A stretch of DNA of 31,070 nucleotides from Ignavibacterium sp037440165 (GCF_037440165.1 NZ_JBBIUQ010000030.1:1-31070); one strand, 5' to 3'; shown: positions 8,079 to 16,327, counted from the stretch's first letter. Notes: a model not told the origin generated them from the sequence alone. Numbers and translations are program-made.

Positions 8079-9212
8079 TTAACTTCCTTTTAATCTTTTA
8101 AGATTATATTGAGCATTGGCGTGTGAATTTCCCCAGTCTCTCATTCTTAATAATCTTTCGTAATAACTTATTGCTTCTTCAATCAGATTTTTGGATTCAC
8201 TTATCTGTGCAAGGTATAAAATTGAATTGATTAAAAATCCTGATTCCTCATCTTTATCAATTGCCTCAGAAATCTCAACACATTTATTGAGATAAATTTT
8301 CGCTGAGTCATTTTGATAATTCGATTTGTAATTATAGCCAACATAATAATTAGCTTCACGAAGCGATACCGCGAAATTATATCCATAATAATTTTCATCA
8401 GCCTTTCGCAAAACATCTTTGAATAGTGAATCGGCGAGCTGCATTTTACCCTGCCGGACATAGATTCTTCCCAGCCATCTTTGAAATGTCGGATTATCAG
8501 GAAAATCCTCAACAAGCATTTTAGCAAATTCTTCTGCGAGATAAGGATTAGATTCGTATCTGTAATAAATCGTCATCAAAAAATACCGCGCCTCATATTT
8601 TGCATGCTTTCCGTTGAAAGCAGTATTTCTGAGCTGCCGGATTCCCTCGTCTTTATTTCCTGATGGAAAAAAAATCATCAACGGTTTTATCATCGGATAT
8701 TCTTCAGGAATTACAGATGCATAGTAGTTATAAATTCCAAAGCCAAGCTGCACATCAAGATTATTTGGATCAAGTTTTGCAGCTCTCTCTACTATTGGCA
8801 ATGCTTCCCTTCCATCATCAGCAGCTTTAAGCCAGCTGTTTCTTACTGAACGCAGTCGACCGCGAAAACCAATTGCTCCTCCTTTGAAAAAAAGTGCATC
8901 AACATTATCAGGATCTTTCTCAAGAATTTGATCGCATTGAAAAATTACATCTTCAAGTTTCTGAAAGAAAATATCGTCATAAGATTCATTTTCTATATCG
9001 AGCAGAATTTTCCACCAATCAATCATCGCTAGAAAAAATCTTCCTGCGGGATGATTTGGGTAATCAGCAATTAAATTACGGAAAGTTTTTTCTGCTTCAT
9101 CAAATTTGATGTTATAAATTTCTTTGATTCCTTTTTCAACCCGCTCTTCAAAATCAGTTTGTGGATAAAAATTGAATGTAATTATTAACAGCAGAATTAA
9201 GAGTTTATACAT
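8079..9212 (-). CDS. Exported TPR-repeat protein
   Basis: The product has 377 residues with a short signal peptide (MYKLLILLLIITFNFYPQ). TPR-like helix pairs are visible at about 30-65 (FDEAEKTFRNLIADYPNHPAGRFFLAM), about 85-125, 200-250 (NPYLAEEFAKMLVEDFPDNPTFQRWLGRIYVRQGKMQLADSLF) and at the C terminus (NLIEEAISYYERLLRMRDWGNSHANAQYNLKRL). Such periplasmic TPR proteins usually act as scaffolds; no enzyme motif is seen. It converges on the PorV-like gene with a 114-base gap that holds no convincing terminator. Function is otherwise unknown. Confidence 0.85.
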   Translation of the reverse strand: MYKLLILLLIITFNFYPQTDFEERVEKGIKEIYNIKFDEAEKTFRNLIADYPNHPAGRFFLAMIDWWKILLDIENESYDDIFFQKLEDVIFQCDQILEKDPDNVDALFFKGGAIGFRGRLRSVRNSWLKAADDGREALPIVERAAKLDPNNLDVQLGFGIYNYYASVIPEEYPMIKPLMIFFPSGNKDEGIRQLRNTAFNGKHAKYEARYFLMTIYYRYESNPYLAEEFAKMLVEDFPDNPTFQRWLGRIYVRQGKMQLADSLFKDVLRKADENYYGYNFAVSLREANYYVGYNYKSNYQNDSAKIYLNKCVEISEAIDKDEESGFLINSILYLAQISESKNLIEEAISYYERLLRMRDWGNSHANAQYNLKRLKGS

Positions 9213-9274
9213 ATTAACAGTTATAATTTTATTCTATTCAAATCTTTTAATGATTTACAAATTAAACAAGATAA

Positions 9275-9304
9275 AAATTAAAAAGGCGATTGTTGAAATC
9301 GCCT
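9275..9304 (-). terminator. Rho-independent terminator of the T9SS cargo gene (repeat copy 1)
   Basis: On the minus strand AGGCGAT and ATCGCCT form a seven-base stem with a seven-base loop, followed by TTTTTAATTTTTA. It lies about 30 bases after the stop codon at 9336. The same 30 bases recur exactly at 13855-13884. Confidence 0.85.
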
Positions 9305-9335
9305 TATAATGATGATATCAGATTTTAAATACCAA

Positions 9336-11546
9336 TTATTTCAAAAGTATCATTTTCTTTGAATTAAAATATTCTCCAGCCTGTAATTTTTCCGAGTAGA
9401 TCGCTATGCGATAGACATAAATACCGCTTGCAAGATTGCTTGCATCGAAGTTTACTTCGTACTTACCAGCAATCTTTTCTTCGTTAACCAAAGTTGCAAT
9501 TTCACTTCCAATTATATCATAAATCTTCAGAGTTACTAATCCATCTTTTGGGAGCTGATAACGAATTGTTGTGCCTGGGTTAAACGGATTTGGATAGTTT
9601 TGCTCAAGAGCATACTCCGTTACAACTGCATCTCCTTTATAGTTAATCGTTTTAAAACCAGCTTTTGCCAGCATACTTTGATCTGCAATCCTGTTTGAAA
9701 ATCCAAAGCCGAACTCTGAATTTGTGTCTGTTACTAACCTTAACTTTACTGACTTTTCTTCTATCCCTGACAAATTTACCTTATATCTTAGGTTGTTATA
9801 CTGATAAACATTATTACCCGTGTAATTTACTTCATCAAATACATCCAAAACATTGTTTGTTACTGCATCCAGCAATTCAACCTTAAAGCTGATGTACTTA
9901 CCTGAATTTAATACAGATGAACACAACACTGAATCTGTTATGCCATACTGAACTCCATAAGTAAGATTACTTAATGAGCTTACATTAAATGGTTCACTTT
10001 CAAAGTATGTATTAAGTAATGATAAAGATGCAATACTCACGGAATCCGGTATGGAAACAAAATTAATATTCTGATCATCAACAGTAATATCTCCAAGAGC
10101 AAAGAAGAACTGCGCACCATTTTTACCTACTATGCCCTCTCTTCCGTTAAACATCGAGTTTACTTTACCAAGTGATCCAAGGTTTTGAGAGAAGCTGAAA
10201 CTATAAGGCTGTGAAACCGATGAGAACGAGTTTACAAACATACTCGAAAAATCTGTCCCATTATTTATGCGGATGTCTTTGCCAGTGGTAATTAAAGTCT
10301 TTATTCCTGAACCGGGAGATTTCATTACTTTATTATAAAATGATGATCCGTTAGGTTCGCTCCAACAAAGTGCTAATGGTTCTTGGTTGCTTATTAGTGT
10401 TGTTCCTTTGTTTATTGAAAAATTTTGAACAGGACTTGTGCCGTAAACACCAGTAACAGACCAGCTTGAACCTAATTTATACTTTAGAAGCACTCTTGTT
10501 TCCGATGTTGGACTAGTTCTATTTCCCAACCATGTAACATAAATATATTCAAGTGATCCTGTTTTTCTGAGAACTATTACAAGCGTTAAGTTATTTGAGT
10601 ATCCGCTATTAAGCGATACTTCTTCGAATGTTGTACTTACAAGAGAATTCTGGTTGTAATAAAGTTTACTGTAATAAATCTTTGAAGTGGAAACATTTAC
10701 ATACTGCTGCCAAGCAAAATGAAAATAAAACGGGTTCGAACTTGCTGTATAATCTGCTGTAATTGTTGGATTAATTGAGTTTTCATCTGTTCCATAAATA
10801 CCACACTGACCTATGGAAGTTATTCCATAAGAGGTTGCACTTCCATACCAGTATTTTAATGCCGTACCGCCGAATGGATTTGCACACAAATCGTTGCCCG
10901 ACCAAATTACAACAACATTTCCATTATATCCCCACTCAACAACAGGGCTTGCATTGTGTGAATAATTGTTATCATCCTCTGCAATTGTACTAAATAATGA
11001 AGATGAGTAATCACTCATATAGAATACTGCCATTTTTATCTTAAATGTTCCGCTGTTTTTCTCCTGCCAAACAATGCCGAGCAGGTTACCATAAAACGAC
11101 ATTGAAGGGTTTTTACTCTCTGCACTGCTTAAAGGCTTACCACCGTTGCCTAAAAACCATGTTGCACCATTATCTGTGCTGTGTTCAAGCCACACACGAT
11201 TCATACTCTCATAGCAAATATGTTTTACGCCATCCGGTGTTTGAATGAATCTACGCTGACTTGGATTGGAGTAGGCGCTGATTTGGTTGGAATGATGAAG
11301 GTATTTGTAAAGTACATCGTACACTTTATTATCAGTTGGGGTAATATTCCTTGAGGTTCCAAGCATTAATTCATCTTCCCAGCCTACAAAGAGGTAATTT
11401 CTGCCGTTGATTAAACGTGATAACTGAGTAGAAATATTACCCGAGTTCAACTCTACTATCCAGGCAGTGTTTTGTTGAGTCTGGTTTCCATCAAACTCTG
11501 TTTTATGCGTTTGATCTATCTTGAAGTTTTTACGGAGGTTAGCCAT
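9336..11546 (-). CDS. T9SS-sorted surface protein, C-terminal fragment
   Basis: Starting at the first ATG after the in-frame stop, this fragment has 736 residues and no signal peptide. It contains an exact Asp-box, STDNGATW (residues 123-130), and many short beta-strand segments consistent with a sialidase-like or BNR beta-propeller. The last 90 or so residues are a type A C-terminal sorting domain: LEQNYPNPFNPGTTIRYQL, then VTLKIYDIIGSEIATLVN, GKYEVNFDASNLASGIYVYRI and terminal KKMILLK. That domain directs export through the type IX system and attachment or release at the cell surface. The reading frame stays open upstream for 36 further codons to a TAG (11655-11657), beyond which the gene at 11655-12404 lies in the same frame. 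A T9SS cargo without a signal peptide cannot reach the periplasm, so this fragment alone should not function. See the spanning pseudogene entry. Confidence 0.85.
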   Translation of the reverse strand: MANLRKNFKIDQTHKTEFDGNQTQQNTAWIVELNSGNISTQLSRLINGRNYLFVGWEDELMLGTSRNITPTDNKVYDVLYKYLHHSNQISAYSNPSQRRFIQTPDGVKHICYESMNRVWLEHSTDNGATWFLGNGGKPLSSAESKNPSMSFYGNLLGIVWQEKNSGTFKIKMAVFYMSDYSSSLFSTIAEDDNNYSHNASPVVEWGYNGNVVVIWSGNDLCANPFGGTALKYWYGSATSYGITSIGQCGIYGTDENSINPTITADYTASSNPFYFHFAWQQYVNVSTSKIYYSKLYYNQNSLVSTTFEEVSLNSGYSNNLTLVIVLRKTGSLEYIYVTWLGNRTSPTSETRVLLKYKLGSSWSVTGVYGTSPVQNFSINKGTTLISNQEPLALCWSEPNGSSFYNKVMKSPGSGIKTLITTGKDIRINNGTDFSSMFVNSFSSVSQPYSFSFSQNLGSLGKVNSMFNGREGIVGKNGAQFFFALGDITVDDQNINFVSIPDSVSIASLSLLNTYFESEPFNVSSLSNLTYGVQYGITDSVLCSSVLNSGKYISFKVELLDAVTNNVLDVFDEVNYTGNNVYQYNNLRYKVNLSGIEEKSVKLRLVTDTNSEFGFGFSNRIADQSMLAKAGFKTINYKGDAVVTEYALEQNYPNPFNPGTTIRYQLPKDGLVTLKIYDIIGSEIATLVNEEKIAGKYEVNFDASNLASGIYVYRIAIYSEKLQAGEYFNSKKMILLK

Positions 11547-11654
11547 ATATATTTTTCCATTATCGTCTGCCGCAACAGTAAAAGAGTAAGTTTGAGAAGG
11601 GCTTTTAATTACTCCATCTCTTGTCCAATTACTCGGATTTGTTACACCAGTATG

Positions 11655-12404
11655 CTAAATTCTTTGATGACCCTGATTATCGTTCTGAGGAGAATTAGCA
11701 GATAAGATAAGAGTTTGGCCTACGGTTTTTTGAAAAGTATATCCGGTAAGTGGAATAGTTCTATTAACGCCATCAATTACCATAGTCCCATGATTTGTTC
11801 CCCCTGAAGCTGTAAAATTATTATCGGCAGTTATTTTAACAGTTGCAGGTGGGACTGAAAACTGTATAGTCAAAGTTAGATCCAGATTAGCTCGTGAATC
11901 AGAATTATTTTCATTTTGTGATAATGCTCCTATATATAAGTAACTTCCTTTACTGCTGTTAACCATTGAAGTAAGTGTACCACTATTTAAACTCCCACTT
12001 GCATAAGCCACATCAGTGAATAAAGAGGAAGCCTGCCCGATGTTCTGCCATATCTCCTGTGGTGAATTGTAATTACCTATTTGTGTCATCTTGAACTTGT
12101 ATGAACTATTTGCATAGTTATAAGCATAATAGCTTAATTGAACACTTGTAATTTCAGCATTGGGAGGAATGGTTGTTAGATCAAAAGTAAATTTTGTCCT
12201 TGCTGTTTCTGATTCTCCTGCTTCGGAAACATATTTATAGCCAATATCTATTCCGAATGTTCCGTAAGCATAATAAGGATTACCTTGATTTGGTTGCACA
12301 TATGCAACAACAGTCTTCGAGCCGCGAAAATCAGCAGCAAATACTTGTCCTGTAAAAAAGACAAGTGAAAAACAGAAAAAAAGGATTAGTCGGTGCGTTT
12401 TCAT
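11655..12404 (-). CDS. T9SS-sorted surface protein, N-terminal fragment
   Basis: I choose the ATG at 12404 because it has AAGGAG at good spacing and begins a standard signal peptide (MKTHRLILFFCFSLVFFTGQVFA); an in-frame ATG 48 bases upstream adds a polar leader and lacks a ribosome binding site. The fragment is 249 residues. After the signal peptide, residues about 20-185 form a beta-rich domain with TARTKFTFDLTTIPPNAEITSVQLSYYAY, which resembles the DNRLRE/CBM-type beta-sandwiches of secreted proteins. Residues about 190-249 look like a second small beta domain ending QNDNQGHQRI at the TAG. It has no sorting domain of its own. The downstream fragment at 9336-11546 continues in the same frame and supplies one, so the two are parts of one gene. 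Confidence 0.8.
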   Translation of the reverse strand: MKTHRLILFFCFSLVFFTGQVFAADFRGSKTVVAYVQPNQGNPYYAYGTFGIDIGYKYVSEAGESETARTKFTFDLTTIPPNAEITSVQLSYYAYNYANSSYKFKMTQIGNYNSPQEIWQNIGQASSLFTDVAYASGSLNSGTLTSMVNSSKGSYLYIGALSQNENNSDSRANLDLTLTIQFSVPPATVKITADNNFTASGGTNHGTMVIDGVNRTIPLTGYTFQKTVGQTLILSANSPQNDNQGHQRI

Positions 12405-12444
12405 TTTGCAACTCCTTTTAGTAAATTTTAAATGAGAATAGCCC

Positions 12445-12467
12445 AATTTCATTCTAAGAATGAAATT
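12445..12467. promoter_or_regulatory. Perfect 23-bp palindrome upstream of the T9SS cargo gene
   Basis: Two 11-base arms, AATTTCATTCT and AGAATGAAATT, flank a single central A. It is centred about 52 bases upstream of the start codon at 12404. The one-base centre suits a dimeric DNA-binding protein better than an RNA hairpin, although a stem with a three-base loop is also possible. No T tract follows on the minus strand. Confidence 0.45.
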
Positions 12468-12476
12468 TTAAGGTAA

Positions 12477-12529
12477 CCAGCCTTGGAAGGGTTATTCATA
12501 TAGGGGCTGGTGCTGAAACCACCAGCTCC
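12477..12529 (-). promoter_or_regulatory. Leader with two mutually exclusive stems before the T9SS cargo gene
   Basis: On the minus strand segment 1 (12529-12520, GGAGCTGGTG) pairs over ten bases, with one G-T position, with segment 2 (12512-12503, CACCAGCCCC). The CCAGCC core of segment 2 can instead pair with GGCTGG at 12482-12477. Neither form is followed by a T run. Whether this is regulatory is inference. Confidence 0.35.
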
Positions 12530-12571
12530 TTGTTAATTATTAAATTGTTTTTGTTTGTTTCTTTTTCCTCC

Positions 12572-13453
12572 TCATTTTAAAATGCCATGGTAAACTAAAC
12601 TTAACCCCGTTGGCGGCTCATCAACTAAAAAGAAAACTTCACTCTCAAACAGGGCAGCACCAAAAATTTGCGTCCAGGGCGTTGCTTGCCCAAATGTAAA
12701 ATGAAATAAATATTGAATATCGCTTCCATTAAAGTGAGCAAGACCATCTGTCATTAAAAGGAAAATGTCTTTTGAACCTCTTCCCCAGATACGTTGATAG
12801 AAATTAGGGTTATCGACTATTAGTATTGTTTGGAACTGATTGTTTTTACGTTTTGCTATTTCATTACCTAAAATAAAATATACTTCGTTATTAATAAGGC
12901 TAATATCCGCCTGTAAACCTTTTGTCCAAATGTTTCCATAGAGTTTGATATATTTTTCTTGTGTATACTCGTATACATGTGTACTGTCTGTAAGATTTCT
13001 CCCTCCGTTAACCACTAAATAAATTCTATTATCTGAAAAATTTTTATATAAGTCAGTAACGATGCCATAAAGTTCGTTAGTGTTAAACATTATCCATGTT
13101 CTATTATTAAAATGGGCTATAACACTATTATTGTAGCCATATTCGTCAGGATATGCACCAAAAGCAAAAAAATTATCTGGTGAATCTCCCCATATATCAT
13201 TAAAAACAATATCGTTACGCCCATCTTTCGTCAGCTCGGCAAACAGATTCCAACTGTTTCCGTCAAATCTCCAAATTTGTCCGTTTTCGGCACCTATTAG
13301 AATGTAATCGCTGGTAAAACCATAAACACCATTAGGCTGAATAAGTCCTGGAACTCCATAGGAGGTCCACTGGCTTCCGTTAAAATGAGAAATTGATACA
13401 TCCCAATTACTTGAAGTTGTAGCCCAAACATCAGATGGAGAACTCCCCCACAT
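12572..13453 (-). CDS. Propeller-like surface lipoprotein, body
   Basis: From the first usable ATG the product has 293 residues. It carries repeats built on a WGSSPSDVWA ... HFNGSQW pattern: 2-10 and about 23-29, then IWRFDGNSW, DIWGDSPDNFFAFG with IAHFNNRTW, and RIWGRGSKDIFLL with LAHFNGSDI. These repeats predict a beta-propeller and are seen in surface lipoproteins of Ignavibacteriota and Bacteroidota. The true protein starts earlier: the same frame upstream of the ATG encodes a hydrophobic segment (LITCLTIILILLPQQSC), then NTIEPTDDIKPGRRDYTW, which looks like a lipoprotein signal and linker. No start codon exists in that frame after a TAA at 13622-13624, so the ATG at 13453 is probably not the native start. 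Function is unknown. Confidence 0.7.
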   Translation of the reverse strand: MWGSSPSDVWATTSSNWDVSISHFNGSQWTSYGVPGLIQPNGVYGFTSDYILIGAENGQIWRFDGNSWNLFAELTKDGRNDIVFNDIWGDSPDNFFAFGAYPDEYGYNNSVIAHFNNRTWIMFNTNELYGIVTDLYKNFSDNRIYLVVNGGRNLTDSTHVYEYTQEKYIKLYGNIWTKGLQADISLINNEVYFILGNEIAKRKNNQFQTILIVDNPNFYQRIWGRGSKDIFLLMTDGLAHFNGSDIQYLFHFTFGQATPWTQIFGAALFESEVFFLVDEPPTGLSLVYHGILK

Positions 13454-13656
13454 TCTGAATCGTGGGCTGTTTAATCCATCTAATGTATCAATGGTCCACG
13501 TATAATCCCTTCTCCCGGGTTTAATGTCATCGGTTGGTTCTATTGTGTTGCAGCTTTGCTGCGGTAGTAATATTAAAATTATAGTAAGGCAGGTTATTAA
13601 GTTTTTTGTTAACCAATATCTTTAGGAAGGTTTAATAAAAAAATTATATTTTTCAT
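12572..13656 (-). pseudogene. Surface lipoprotein gene with a frameshift in its signal-peptide region
   Basis: A strong ribosome binding site (AGAGGAG, 13664-13670) sits seven bases before the ATG at 13656, which opens MKNIIFLLNLPKDIG and stops at TAA 13609-13611. The body frame begins one frame away and is open from just after 13622. A one-base change between about 13612 and 13621 would fuse the start to the lipobox-like LPQQSC and the propeller body. The lesion is either a real frameshift mutation or a sequence error. Confidence 0.65.
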
Positions 13657-13854
13657 CCCGCATCTCCTCTAGTAAGATTATTACTGCAATAATTATTCCT
13701 CTATAATAGAAAAAAAAATGAATATTCAAATGAAAAAACTAACATTTCAATTGTTGACGCAAAACTTGGCGGTATAAAAGTAATAAACAATACAATAAAA
13801 ATTACTTTGTGTAAAAAATATTTGTAAAAAATTTGGTGAGAGAGAAATTATTAT

Positions 13855-13884
13855 AAATTAAAAAGGCGATTGTTGAAATCGCCT
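13855..13884 (-). terminator. Rho-independent terminator after glyQS (repeat copy 2)
   Basis: This is the same AGGCGAT / ATCGCCT hairpin and T tract (TTTTTAATTTA on the minus strand) as at 9275-9304, identical over 30 bases. It lies about 50 bases after the glycyl-tRNA synthetase stop codon. The rest of 13657-13854, upstream of the lipoprotein gene, is very AT-rich and shows no gene. Confidence 0.8.
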
Positions 13885-13899
13885 AAAAGTATTACTCTT

Positions 13900-13916
13900 C
13901 TCTCTTTTGGAGAGAG
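13900..13916 (-). repeat. CTCTCT/AGAGAG hairpin in the glyQS 3' region
   Basis: A six-base stem CTCTCT / AGAGAG with loop TTTGG lies between the glyQS stop codon and its terminator. With its flank (CCTCACTCCCAACC on the minus strand) it resembles the short REP-like palindromes seen between genes in many bacteria. Only one copy is in the window, so repeat status is not proven. Confidence 0.3.
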
Positions 13917-13932
13917 GTTGGGAGTGAGGCTT

Positions 13933-15426
13933 TTACTGCAATAGTTTATCACTCAAATATCTTGGTAACTGATCAATTGCAACTCTTTCCTGCTGCATTG
14001 AATCTCTGTCTCTTACAGTTACTGTTCTGTCTTCAAGAGTTTGTGTATCAACAGTAATGCAATAAGGTGTTCCTGCTTCGTCCTGTCTTCTGTATCTTCT
14101 TCCGATTGCACCTTTATCATCATAAAATACTTTAAAGTTTTTACGAAGTTCTTTTTCTATTTCGCGTGCAATTTCAGGCATTCCGTCTTTATTCACTAAA
14201 GGAAAGATTGCTGCCTTTATTGGTGCAAGTTTAGGATGGAATTTTAATACAGATCTCATTTCTCCGTTTACTTCTTCTTCGTAATAAGCATCAATAAGAA
14301 ATGCCATAAATCCTCTGCTTGCACCTGCAGATGTTTCGATGATGTAAGGAATATATTTTTCTTTCGACTCATCATCAAAATACTTAAGCGATTTACCTGA
14401 ATATTCTTCGTGCCTGCTCAAATCAAAATCTGTTCTGTTATGAATGCCTTCAATTTCTCCCCAGCCGAACGGAAATTCGTATTCAATATCGGTTGCTTCT
14501 TTAGCATAATGCGCTAATTTATTTGCAGGATGATCGTGATAACGAAGTTTGTTTGGATTCATTCCTAACGATTTATACCACTGAAGTCTTTCTGCTTTCC
14601 AGTAATCATACGACTGCTTATCGTTTTTCGGATTAACGAAGAACTGCATTTCCATTTGCTCGAACTCTCTCGTTCTGAAAAGAAAATTTTTTGTATTAAT
14701 CTCATTACGAAATGCTTTACCAATCTGTGCAATTCCAAAAGGAAGTTTCTGCCGGGCACTGTTTTGCACATTCAGAAAATTAACAAAAATTCCCTGTGCG
14801 GTTTCCGGTCGCAGATAAACAACTGCGCTGCTGTCTTCAACAGGACCGATGAATGTTTTGAACATAAGGTTAAATTTTCTTGCATCAGTAAATGAGTTAA
14901 GATTTCCGCATTGCGGACAATTTAGTTTTGAAAGAAGTAATTTACCAAAATCATTATCTTCAAGAATCAGATTAAATGGATCTTCATCACCGGCATTTGA
15001 AACTTTATTCTCAAGTTTCTCCAGCAAGCTTGAATTATCTTTCAACTCAAATCGCAAATCGTTTAATGCCTTTTCTTTTTTCTTTTCATTTATTGAATCA
15101 CCAAGAACATCTAAACGGAAGCGTGCCTTACAAACTTTGCAATCAATCATAGGATCGGTAAAATTCTCAACATGTCCTGAAGCTTCCCAAACTCTTGGAT
15201 GCATCAGAATTGCCGCATCAAGTCCTTCAACATCTTCGCGGTAAGTCATCGATTTCCACCATTCTTCTTTAATATTTCTGAGAAGTTCAACCCCCAATGG
15301 ACCGTAATCCCAGCAGCCATTTAACCCGCCATAAATTTCACTTGATTGAAATACAAAACCTCTGCGTTTAGCAAGAGAAACAATATTTGCAACAGCATCA
15401 GCGGATTTATTTTTCTTTTCGCTCAC
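13933..15426 (-). CDS. glyQS: Glycyl-tRNA synthetase, alpha-2 (class II) type
   Basis: The enzyme charges tRNA-Gly in the cytoplasm. I place the start at GTG 15426 (VSEKKNKSADA) because TTGGAG lies six bases upstream; the earlier in-frame TTG at 15438 overlaps that site and has none of its own. The length is then 497 residues, normal for the single-chain dimeric enzyme. Class II motifs are visible: the N-terminal RRGFVFQSSEIYGGLNGCWDYGPLG, motif 2 in FRNEINTKNFLFRTREFEQMEMQFF, and motif 3 in ETSAGASRGFMAFLIDAY. Two zinc-binding-like pairs, CKVCKARF and CPQCG, lie in the insertion domain. The C-terminal anticodon-binding domain starts near KLAPIKAAIFPLV. It is followed by a terminator at 13855-13884. 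Confidence 0.96.
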   Translation of the reverse strand: MSEKKNKSADAVANIVSLAKRRGFVFQSSEIYGGLNGCWDYGPLGVELLRNIKEEWWKSMTYREDVEGLDAAILMHPRVWEASGHVENFTDPMIDCKVCKARFRLDVLGDSINEKKKEKALNDLRFELKDNSSLLEKLENKVSNAGDEDPFNLILEDNDFGKLLLSKLNCPQCGNLNSFTDARKFNLMFKTFIGPVEDSSAVVYLRPETAQGIFVNFLNVQNSARQKLPFGIAQIGKAFRNEINTKNFLFRTREFEQMEMQFFVNPKNDKQSYDYWKAERLQWYKSLGMNPNKLRYHDHPANKLAHYAKEATDIEYEFPFGWGEIEGIHNRTDFDLSRHEEYSGKSLKYFDDESKEKYIPYIIETSAGASRGFMAFLIDAYYEEEVNGEMRSVLKFHPKLAPIKAAIFPLVNKDGMPEIAREIEKELRKNFKVFYDDKGAIGRRYRRQDEAGTPYCITVDTQTLEDRTVTVRDRDSMQQERVAIDQLPRYLSDKLLQ

Positions 15427-15511
15427 TAAATACTCCAATTTTTTAGGCGTGAATATAAATATGAAGTGTCGAAGTTGCTAAATAGATTGAATCTTTAAAA
15501 AATTGATTTTA

Positions 15512-16327
15512 TCAGTAAACTACGGCAGAAAGATAACCAACGACCTCAGATTTATCGCCTGTTACATCACCGGAATCAGTTCTTTTAAGAACTTCAGCTT
15601 TGTGATAATTTTTTAATGCTGCAGCTTTCATCATTGCAACAATGGGACCTCCGCCACAAGCTTCGCAGCGATGTTCATCAAGATCCGCCTGAAGTTTTTC
15701 ATAATCAAACTCATTTATTCTTCTTTCGACTAAAGAATCCAATAAATTCGCTTCGCTTGCATTGTAGAAATGAGATAAATCGGAGCTTGCAACAATAATA
15801 GTTTCATCATCCATCACTTCAGCTAATTTATTCGCAAGTTCATTCACAAAAACTTTGCTCTGATCTCCCATTACAATCGGAACAATCTGAAAATCTTCAA
15901 GAACAGTCTGAAGAAAAGGAATTTGAACTTCCAGAGCATGTTCTCTTCTGTGTCCCTGAATTCCTCTGAAAATAAGTTTGCTGCTTTCAACAAGTTTCTG
16001 AGCTTTCTCTTCATTTATTTCTACTATTCCAAGTGGTGTCTGATAAGCTTCACCATCATAAACAGAAATGCCGGGAAAATATTCAGAGTGACTTGGTGAT
16101 ATTACAATTGCTGTTTTAAAGTTTTTGCCTTTTATGACATTATATGCATAGGCAGCCGTTTTTCCTGAATACATATAGCCAGCATGCGGAGAGACAATTC
16201 CAATAATATTATCATAAGATTTCTGAATCTTAGCTTCACTAAGCATTTTCTGAATATCATTATGCAAAGTATTAGGGTCTGCAGGATAGAAATAACCTGC
16301 AACTTGTGGTGCTCTAATCTTTTTCAT
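15512..16327 (-). CDS. amrB: AmmeMemoRadiSam system protein B (MEMO1 family)
   Basis: The product has 271 residues, the usual MEMO size, related to class III extradiol dioxygenases. Likely metal or active-site residues are H48 (SPHAGY), H80 (SPSH), H186 (SSDLSHF) and C224 (EACGGGP), matching the conserved His/His/His/Cys set of human MEMO1. The N terminus RAPQVAGYFYPADPNTL is the family signature. The gene overlaps amrA by four bases (ATGA) and has a strong AAGGAGGAG site, so the two are translated together. In other bacteria and archaea this pair occurs with a radical SAM protein; none is present here. The molecular reaction of the system in prokaryotes is not established to my knowledge. 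Confidence 0.93.
   Translation of the reverse strand: MKKIRAPQVAGYFYPADPNTLHNDIQKMLSEAKIQKSYDNIIGIVSPHAGYMYSGKTAAYAYNVIKGKNFKTAIVISPSHSEYFPGISVYDGEAYQTPLGIVEINEEKAQKLVESSKLIFRGIQGHRREHALEVQIPFLQTVLEDFQIVPIVMGDQSKVFVNELANKLAEVMDDETIIVASSDLSHFYNASEANLLDSLVERRINEFDYEKLQADLDEHRCEACGGGPIVAMMKAAALKNYHKAEVLKRTDSGDVTGDKSEVVGYLSAVVY

Larger units (their letters stand above)
9336..12404 (-). pseudogene. Large T9SS cargo protein gene interrupted by one in-frame TAG
   Basis: From the ATG at 12404, which has an AAGGAG Shine-Dalgarno, to the TAA at 9336 the frame is continuous except for one TAG at 11655-11657. The product would be 1,022 residues, counting the TAG as one. The order would be signal peptide, N-terminal beta-sandwich, propeller with Asp-box and T9SS sorting domain, a complete cargo architecture. 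The sequence reads naturally through the stop: DNQGHQRI, stop, HTGVTNPSNW. TGG to TAG (Trp to stop) is one plausible single-base cause. A nonsense mutation, an assembly error and programmed readthrough cannot be separated from sequence alone. Confidence 0.8.

Noticed and set aside
11655..11657. Amber recoding (reassigned TAG) in the organism
   Set aside because: Only one gene in the window shows an in-frame TAG, and no suppressor tRNA is seen, so a local mutation or error is simpler.
13636..13650. Programmed -1 frameshift at T TTT TTA in the lipoprotein leader
   Set aside because: Slipping there leads into the frame that meets TAA at 13622-13624, so it cannot join the start to the body.
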